Source: Sediminicultor sp035648055 (lineage in GTDB: Bacteria; Atribacterota; Phoenicimicrobiia; Phoenicimicrobiales; Phoenicimicrobiaceae). From it: a DNA stretch of 11,564 nucleotides. A program made the translations under genes and the position numbers. The stretch's first letter is position 1. Each line of letters begins with the position of its first letter. The stretch is from NCBI GenBank assembly GCA_035648055.1, contig DASRMF010000088.1, positions 1-11,564 on the forward strand. Direction: 5' to 3'. The notes under the pieces are model-generated. The model was not told the DNA's origin, did not search any database, and saw only the letters and a program-made list of their open reading frames with translations. Shown one piece after another: positions 7,926 to 11,564 of this stretch.

Positions 7926-7966
7926 TTTGTGGAAATGTATTCATCTATGGAAAGGAGGTGATTATC

Positions 7967-8611
7967 ATTAAAAATAAGAAATTATTACTCAGCTTAAGCG
8001 TGTTTTTTATTGCATTTTTATTTACCGGTTGTTTCCTTTTCAATAGTTCGCCAGTTATTGAATCCGATCCGGTAACTACTGCAAAAGAAGGAGCTGCATA
8101 TACTTATGATGTAGAAGCTACTGACCCGAATGGAGATACACTAACTTACTCCCTAACTACTAGCCCCACTGGCATGACTATTAATTCTAACACCGGAGTA
8201 ATTAGCTGGACTCCCACAGAAGCCCAAATTGGTGCAATTGAAGTCGTGGTAGAGGTATCTGATGGGAGTAAGTCAGCAACTCAACCGTTTACCATTGGAG
8301 TTGATATAACTTTTCTTACTTCGATAGAAGTACTTCCTATCAGTATGACTATAGCAGCTAGTAAAACAGGGACAATTACTTCAGTGACTGCTCATTATGA
8401 TAATGGTACTTCTGAAAGTATAGCACTCACCGCTTGTACTTACGAATCTAATAAACCTGCTTTAATTACAGTTAGCAATGGAGTAATTGCGGTATCTTCA
8501 TCATGCACAGGTGCTACCGGAATTATCACCGTAAGTCATACAGAAGACGGGGTGACAAAAAATGATACCGTAACTATTACTGTTCCTGCTCCTGCTTTGG
8601 GCGGCGGCTGA
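7967..8611 (+). CDS. Secreted lipoprotein with He_PIG/cadherin-like and Big2-like Ig domains
   Basis: The protein starts with Lys-rich residues, a hydrophobic stretch and the lipobox LFTGC, so it should be lipid-anchored outside the cytoplasmic membrane. Two Ig-like domains follow: a cadherin-like/He_PIG domain containing DPNGDTLTYSL and GVISWTPTEAQIG, and a Big2-like domain containing TSIEVLPISMTIA and a GIITVSHTEDG strand. The end is Gly-rich (PALGGG). The role is probably adhesive or structural; no enzyme domain is present. The start is uncertain. A full AAAGGAGGTGAT anti-16S match spans 7951-7962 and best fits ATT at 7967, a rare start codon. The in-frame GTG at 7958 overlaps the ribosome binding site and is unlikely. 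It has its own promoter, so it is not necessarily part of the sel operon. About 214 residues; the UGA stop is followed by a hairpin (see findings). Confidence 0.75.
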   Translation: MKNKKLLLSLSVFFIAFLFTGCFLFNSSPVIESDPVTTAKEGAAYTYDVEATDPNGDTLTYSLTTSPTGMTINSNTGVISWTPTEAQIGAIEVVVEVSDGSKSATQPFTIGVDITFLTSIEVLPISMTIAASKTGTITSVTAHYDNGTSESIALTACTYESNKPALITVSNGVIAVSSSCTGATGIITVSHTEDGVTKNDTVTITVPAPALGGG

Positions 8612-8624
8612 GGGCACTAAGTTC

Positions 8625-8643
8625 CACCAGTAGTTTACTGGTG
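8625..8643 (+). other. Hairpin just after the lipoprotein stop
   Basis: CACCAGTA (8625-8632) pairs perfectly with TACTGGTG (8636-8643) around a GTT loop. No U-run follows, so it is a poor intrinsic terminator. It begins 14 bases after UGA 8609-8611, and its loop starts 21 bases after the UGA. Confidence 0.6.
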
Positions 8644-8648
8644 AAGAT

Positions 8649-8748
8649 AAAAACCTTTCTATAACAAAAAATAGGGACACATCCCATTTTTCTCTTCTAA
8701 AAAGAGAAAAATGGGATGTGTCCCTATTTTTAAAAAACCTTTCTATAA
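8649..8748. repeat. 16-bp direct repeats flanking palindromic element B1
   Basis: AAAAACCTTTCTATAA occurs exactly at 8649-8664 and again at 8733-8748, on either side of the long palindrome 8667-8731. It looks like a duplicated target or a recombination footprint. Confidence 0.7.
8667..8731. repeat. Long palindromic element B, copy 1; also a possible bidirectional terminator
   Basis: A perfect 30-bp inverted repeat (8667-8696 with 8702-8731) surrounds a 5-base loop. The core is AGGGACACATCCCATTTT, shared with copy 2 at 9162-9226. It is flanked outside by A and T runs, so transcripts in either direction would form a strong hairpin followed by U. It sits between the lipoprotein gene and the HesB-like gene. 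Its form recalls REP-type elements mobilised by RAYT transposases; no transposase is visible in the window. Confidence 0.85.
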
Positions 8749-8761
8749 TTTAAATTTAATG

Positions 8762-8790
8762 TTGACAAAATTACTCATATATAGTATTAT
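8762..8790 (+). promoter_or_regulatory. Promoter of the HesB-like selenoprotein gene
   Basis: A perfect TTGACA (8762-8767), a 17-base spacer and TATTAT (8785-8790, 5 of 6). It gives the selenoprotein its own transcription unit, with a leader of about 48 bases. Confidence 0.75.
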
Positions 8791-8844
8791 TAGATTCACG
8801 TATCAATCTTAGATAAATATTTTAATTATTTAGAAAGGAAAAAA

Positions 8845-9147
8845 ATGAACATAAAGATAACCAAAAAAGCTTTAGTTGAAATAAAAAAAGTTATAAAAGA
8901 AAAAAATACGACAAGTAAAAAAATAAGAATATTTTTAGCGGGAATTGGTTGAGGCGGTCCAACATTTAATCTTGCTCTGGATGAGCAAAAAGAAAATGAC
9001 GAAATCTACTCAGAAGATAATGTTGATTTTATTGCAGATAAAAGTTTAATAGATCAACATAGAGGTTTTAAGATTGACTATTCCAACTTTTTTCTTCAGA
9101 GGGGGTTTTTAATCCACCCTTATAGCGGCACAGCTTCCACCTGTTAA
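8845..9147 (+). CDS. HesB/IscA-like selenoprotein
   Basis: The frame runs from ATG 8845 to TAA 9145-9147 and is 100 residues when UGA at 8950-8952 (codon 36) is read as Sec. The centre reads IRIFLAGIGUGGPTFNLALDE, the signature I know from HesB-like selenoproteins, where U takes the place of the first conserved Cys of A-type iron-sulfur carriers (C35 in IscA). KENDEIYSEDNVDF and GFKIDY further support the HesB/IscA fold. The C-terminus ends STC, with one Cys (C100) instead of the IscA CGC pair. U36 and C100 are thus the only such ligands. Its function is not established; an iron-sulfur or selenium-related redox role is inferred from the family. AAAGGA (8834-8839) precedes the ATG. It has its own promoter and is followed by a palindromic terminator-like element. 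Naive gene callers would miss it because of the UGA. Confidence 0.92.
8950..8988 (+). promoter_or_regulatory. Sec UGA codon and bacterial SECIS hairpin of the HesB-like gene
   Basis: After UGA (8950-8952), TTGCTC (8972-8977) pairs perfectly with GAGCAA (8983-8988) around the loop TGGAT. The loop begins 25 bases after the UGA and has G in its second position. This fits the bacterial SECIS description and is close to the selD arrangement. Confidence 0.75.
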
Positions 9148-9161
9148 CAACAGAACATTAT

Positions 9162-9226
9162 TAAATAAATAGGGACACATCCCATTTTCCTCGATTAGGA
9201 AAATGGGATGTGTCCCTATTTATTTA
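9162..9226. repeat. Long palindromic element B, copy 2; bidirectional terminator between convergent genes
   Basis: A perfect 30-bp inverted repeat (9162-9191 with 9197-9226) surrounds the 5-base loop CGATT. It shares the AGGGACACATCCCATTTT core with copy 1, but the inner bases and the loop differ. It lies exactly between the convergent HesB-like (plus) and 3D-domain (minus) genes and could terminate both transcripts. Confidence 0.88.
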
Positions 9227-9267
9227 TTTATTTAAATATAATTATCTTTTCTTCTATTTAAAGAATA

Positions 9268-9897
9268 CTATTTATCTTCGCCAAGTCGACTTAATATCCA
9301 TACTCTTATTTTTTTCCTGCCCCAGTCCAGGGCTTTTTGCTCATCTCCCAGGTTAAAACACACATCAATCCTGTCGCCCTTAATAGCACCTCCACAGTCA
9401 TTAGCAAGCCCTATACCATAACCCTCTATATAGAATACATCTCCATAATGAAAAGTCCCGTATTCCGGGTCAATAGCTATACTTTTATATCCGGCTTTAT
9501 AATTTGTCGAAGTAAAACCATCAGCGTAAGGCCAGCAGGACGTTTCATGTGGGGTATAAGCTGTTGCCTCTACAGCAAATTTAGGATAAGGTATATTTTT
9601 ATCCTTTCCGATAGATAATGCTTTCTCTATCTCTTTGGCTTGTGCTTCTGCTTTTCCCCAATCTATTTTATTAAAACCATAGGGATCTGTTGTTTTGGGG
9701 AGGCTATATTTTTCAGTAATGGTATGACCTGTGGCTTTTTCTTTACTGGAAATCTGATACTGAGAGGTAAAGCGTACGGTACTTCCCTCTTTGTCCTTGA
9801 CTACGTAAAACTTGCCATCTACTGAAAAACTGTTTATCCAGAAGAATATACTTAAAACAATTATTAAAATTATGAAAAGGCTTATCTTCTTTTTTAT
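9268..9897 (-). CDS. Membrane-anchored 3D-domain protein, probable cell-wall-active enzyme
   Basis: An open frame of 209 residues ends at TAG 9268-9270. It begins KKK followed by a hydrophobic segment (about 5-24) that acts as a signal peptide or anchor, so the rest is extracellular. The C-terminal half is a 3D domain: VEATAYTP (109-116), AIDPEYGT with D143, YIEGYGIGLANDCGGAIKG with D167, and IDVCF with D178, the three family aspartates. 3D domains occur in MltA/YuiC/YabE-type lytic or Rpf-like wall proteins. The start is unusual. The frame has no ATG, GTG or TTG until close to the C-terminus, and an in-frame TAA lies upstream at 9913-9915. The AAAGGAG ribosome binding site (9904-9910) points to ATA 9897 (6-base spacing) or ATT 9900. 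The frame is otherwise intact, so a rare start codon is more likely than decay, though a start-codon mutation cannot be excluded. Confidence 0.85.
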   Translation of the reverse strand: MKKKISLFIILIIVLSIFFWINSFSVDGKFYVVKDKEGSTVRFTSQYQISSKEKATGHTITEKYSLPKTTDPYGFNKIDWGKAEAQAKEIEKALSIGKDKNIPYPKFAVEATAYTPHETSCWPYADGFTSTNYKAGYKSIAIDPEYGTFHYGDVFYIEGYGIGLANDCGGAIKGDRIDVCFNLGDEQKALDWGRKKIRVWILSRLGEDK

Positions 9898-9985
9898 AAT
9901 TTTCTCCTTTGATTAAATTTTTTAATTTACAAAGTTAGATATATTATATAATTCTATAACTACTTACAAAAATCCTCTTTTTTGC

Positions 9986-10029
9986 AGAAAAAAATAAAAG
10001 GCTCGCTTTGCTATTAACAAAACGAGCCT
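9986..10029 (-). terminator. Intrinsic terminator on the minus strand
   Basis: AGGCTCG (9999-10005) pairs with CGAGCCT (10023-10029), and TTTG (10007-10010) with CAAA (10018-10021), with one C-A mismatch between the two stems. On the minus strand it is followed by TTTTATTTTTTT. It lies about 155 bases beyond the ssnA stop and about 90 bases before the 3D-domain gene, so it may end the ssnA transcript or act as an attenuator for the 3D gene. Confidence 0.75.
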
Positions 10030-10046
10030 GTAAAGGAGGTATAATT

Positions 10047-10085
10047 ATGAAAAAGATTGTTTTGTTGTTTGTTGCTTTAGTTTAG
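10047..10085 (+). pseudogene. Orphan signal-peptide-like mini-ORF, possible gene remnant
   Basis: ATG 10047 follows a strong TAAAGGAGGT ribosome binding site (10031-10040). The 12 codons read MKKIVLLFVALV and end at TAG 10083. This looks like the start of an exported protein whose body has been lost, because the codons after the stop do not continue a signal peptide. No plus-strand promoter is evident just upstream. It could also be a genuine very small hydrophobic peptide. Confidence 0.4.
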
Positions 10086-10121
10086 TATTCATTCAATCAA
10101 TTAATTATTATACACTGTGTA

Positions 10122-10149
10122 ATTATACTTATATTTTTTATAATGTCAA
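10122..10149 (-). promoter_or_regulatory. Consensus promoter on the minus strand upstream of the 3D-domain gene
   Basis: On the minus strand TTGACA (10144-10149) and TATAAT (10122-10127) are separated by 16 bases. Transcription would start near 10115, run through the terminator hairpin at 9999-10029 and then reach the 3D-domain gene. A product ending at the terminator would be a short RNA of about 120-130 bases. Confidence 0.6.
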
Positions 10150-10182
10150 GTAAATTTTGAAAAAAAATTTAAAATATTTTTT

Positions 10183-11514
10183 TTAAAATCGTTTCCAAAA
10201 ATCTTCTGCTTGTTCTTTTACTCTTCTGACAATTCTTTCATAATCTAAACCGATTATTTCCCGATACTCCATTAATACATTACCACCGACCATAGTGGTA
10301 TCGACCATATCTCCGCTTATGCCGAATAAAATATGAAAATAAGCATTTTCACTGGTAATTGGAGTAGGTGGATAGTAATTTACCACTATAATATCAGCTG
10401 GAGCTCCTGCCTGGAGGACTCCCAAAGTTTCACCAAAAAATCTAGTGGCTATCTCACGGTTATTCTGGAAAGCCATCTGAAAGACTTCTTCCCAACCGGC
10501 CTGAGGATTATGTAACTCGTGTTTTTGTAAGAGATTAGCCACTTTAATACTTTCAAACATATCAGAAGTATAACCGTCAGTTCCTAAACCTACTGTTACG
10601 CCTTTATCCATGGCAGCCTTGATTGGAGCCGCACCCACGGCATTACCCATATTGGACTCAGGATTATGAATTAAATAACTGTCATTATTCTTTAAAATTT
10701 CCAATTCCTCTTCCTGAAGATGAACCCCATGAATAGCTAAAGTACCGGGTCGCAAGATATGAAAACGATTTAATCGTTCTGCTACTCCTTTATAGCCCCG
10801 GGTTTTGCTTTCATAAAAATCGGCTATTCCTTCTGCGACATGGATATGAAAAGGCACTTCCAGCTCATCTGCCAGGGCAGCCGCTTCAGATAAGGTCTCG
10901 TTATTCAAAGTAAAAGAAGCATGAAGTCCGATCATTCCTCCCAAGTAGCTATTACCTTCTTGCCGCACCTTTTTTATAAATCGTTCATTTTCTCTAATTC
11001 CATCTAAAGCCTTTTCATGACCATCCCGATCAGAAATCTCGTAAGATAGATTAGCTCGAATACCGCTCTGACGGACTGCTTCAGTAATTATATCTAAACT
11101 ACCGTCGATAAGGTTACTGCTGGCGTGATGGTCAAAAATAGTGGTAGTTCCTTTTTTAACACAATCTAAAAGAGCATAAATAGCACTACTATATATATCT
11201 TCTTCATTTAGAGTTTTATCTAGTCTCCACCATAATTTTTCTAAAATCTCTACAAAATTTTTAGGAGGCTGGTCGGTTTTAAGGTCCATACCTCGGGCAA
11301 AAGTGCTATAAAGATGCATATGGGTGTTAATCATCCCCGGCATTATTATCTTACCCTGGACATCTTTATATTCAGCTTCAGGATATTTTGAAATTAATTT
11401 TTCCGTCTTCCCGATAGCAACAACATTCTCTTCCTCGATTACTACTCCACCATTAGAGATAACCCGGGAATCTTTATCAAAAGTAAGAACTGTTCCGTTT
11501 CCGATTATCAACAT
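10183..11514 (-). CDS. ssnA: SsnA, amidohydrolase-family selenium metabolism protein
   Basis: The protein has 443 residues and is a metal-dependent amidohydrolase of the SsnA/TrzN/guanine-deaminase-like group. Metal-site motifs are present in order: NTHMH with H65 and H67 after strand 1, GLHAS H198, HIHVAEG H223/H225, IHGVH H262 and GTDGYTSDM with D313. The N-terminal beta-strands and the C-terminal GAPADIIVVNY block form the usual composite sandwich domain. SsnA is linked by comparative genomics to selenium-dependent molybdenum hydroxylases, beside ygfK; its substrate is unknown, though deamination of a purine-like ring is plausible from the fold. The name rests on overall similarity plus the ygfK and selD neighbourhood; a general chlorohydrolase/deaminase is the alternative. 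Start ATG 11514 has AGGAGG (11523-11528) 8 bases upstream. The preceding gene ends 14 bases upstream, which indicates an operon. Confidence 0.85.
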   Translation of the reverse strand: MLIIGNGTVLTFDKDSRVISNGGVVIEEENVVAIGKTEKLISKYPEAEYKDVQGKIIMPGMINTHMHLYSTFARGMDLKTDQPPKNFVEILEKLWWRLDKTLNEEDIYSSAIYALLDCVKKGTTTIFDHHASSNLIDGSLDIITEAVRQSGIRANLSYEISDRDGHEKALDGIRENERFIKKVRQEGNSYLGGMIGLHASFTLNNETLSEAAALADELEVPFHIHVAEGIADFYESKTRGYKGVAERLNRFHILRPGTLAIHGVHLQEEELEILKNNDSYLIHNPESNMGNAVGAAPIKAAMDKGVTVGLGTDGYTSDMFESIKVANLLQKHELHNPQAGWEEVFQMAFQNNREIATRFFGETLGVLQAGAPADIIVVNYYPPTPITSENAYFHILFGISGDMVDTTMVGGNVLMEYREIIGLDYERIVRRVKEQAEDFWKRF

Positions 11515-11528
11515 TCTTATTTCCTCCT

Positions 11529-11564
11529 CTACCCTTCAATCATTTTTTGGGAAATTTCGTTGGC
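11529..11564 (-). CDS. 3' end of an unidentified gene upstream of ssnA
   Basis: Eleven codons ending at TAG 11529-11531 read ANEISQKMIEG. The stop directly abuts the ssnA ribosome binding site, and the open frame reaches the window edge. This close coupling suggests a co-transcribed upstream gene. Eleven residues are too few to identify it. Confidence 0.4.
   Translation of the reverse strand, partial: ANEISQKMIEG

Noticed and set aside
7850..7957. Cyclic-di-GMP (GEMM) or other known riboswitch in the lipoprotein leader
   Set aside because: A GCAAA stretch invites the comparison, but the conserved aptamer core and its stems are not present.
6764..9147. In-frame TGA as tryptophan (alternative genetic code)
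   Set aside because: Both TGAs fall exactly at known Sec/Cys positions with SECIS-like hairpins, Trp is coded by TGG elsewhere, and a full Sec system is present.
9337..9825. Two plus-strand ORFs (93 and 61 residues)
   Set aside because: Both are antisense to the 3D-domain gene, which shows all three family aspartates and an intact frame.
9990..10115. Cyclic-di-AMP (ydaO) riboswitch before the 3D-domain wall gene
   Set aside because: Such switches often control wall hydrolases, but the leader is too short and lacks the conserved ydaO core.

Overview
The window is AT-rich bacterial DNA with strong Shine-Dalgarno sequences, consensus sigma-70-type promoters and a complete selenocysteine (Sec) decoding system. 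This suggests an anaerobic low-GC bacterium, clostridial or Atribacterota-like. The lineage is an inference from composition and gene content only.

Layout. (1) Positions 1-2907, minus strand: an L-fucose-isomerase-like protein, then the 5' part of ygfK, a large flavin/iron-sulfur protein of the selenium-dependent molybdenum hydroxylase system, which runs off the left edge. (2) 2908-3238: a divergent intergenic region with a promoter for each direction and three copies of a 10-bp direct repeat. (3) 3239-7801, plus strand: the Sec machinery, with selC (tRNA-Sec) followed by selA, selB and selD. selD itself has an in-frame UGA at codon 16 followed by a SECIS-like hairpin, so it encodes a selenoprotein. 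(4) 7815-8611: a perfect consensus promoter, a structured leader and a lipoprotein with two Ig-like domains. (5) 8762-9147: a separate promoter and a 100-residue HesB/IscA-like selenoprotein, with UGA at codon 36 and another SECIS-like hairpin. (6) 9268-9897, minus strand: a membrane-anchored 3D-domain protein that has no ATG, GTG or TTG start. (7) 9986-10149: a minus-strand promoter and terminator around an orphan 12-codon signal-peptide-like ORF. (8) 10183-11514, minus strand: ssnA, an amidohydrolase of the selenium-molybdenum hydroxylase set, preceded by the last codons of another gene.

How the genes fit together. SelD makes selenophosphate. SelA uses it to convert seryl-tRNA-Sec to selenocysteyl-tRNA-Sec, and SelB delivers this to UGA codons that have a SECIS hairpin. 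Two certain users of the pathway, SelD and the HesB-like protein, lie in the same window. In genomes generally, ygfK and ssnA mark the second use of selenophosphate, a labile selenium in molybdenum hydroxylases. The window therefore joins both branches of selenium use around one selD.

Palindromic repeats of two kinds occur: two copies of a long near-perfect hairpin around an AGGGACACATCCC core, and one GTGACAG...CTGTCAC element abutting the ygfK ribosome binding site. Other unusual points are a tRNA-Sec with a 12-bp rather than 13-bp acceptor/T branch and a bulge, the frequent use of non-AUG starts, and a hairpin after the lipoprotein UGA that has SECIS-like geometry.
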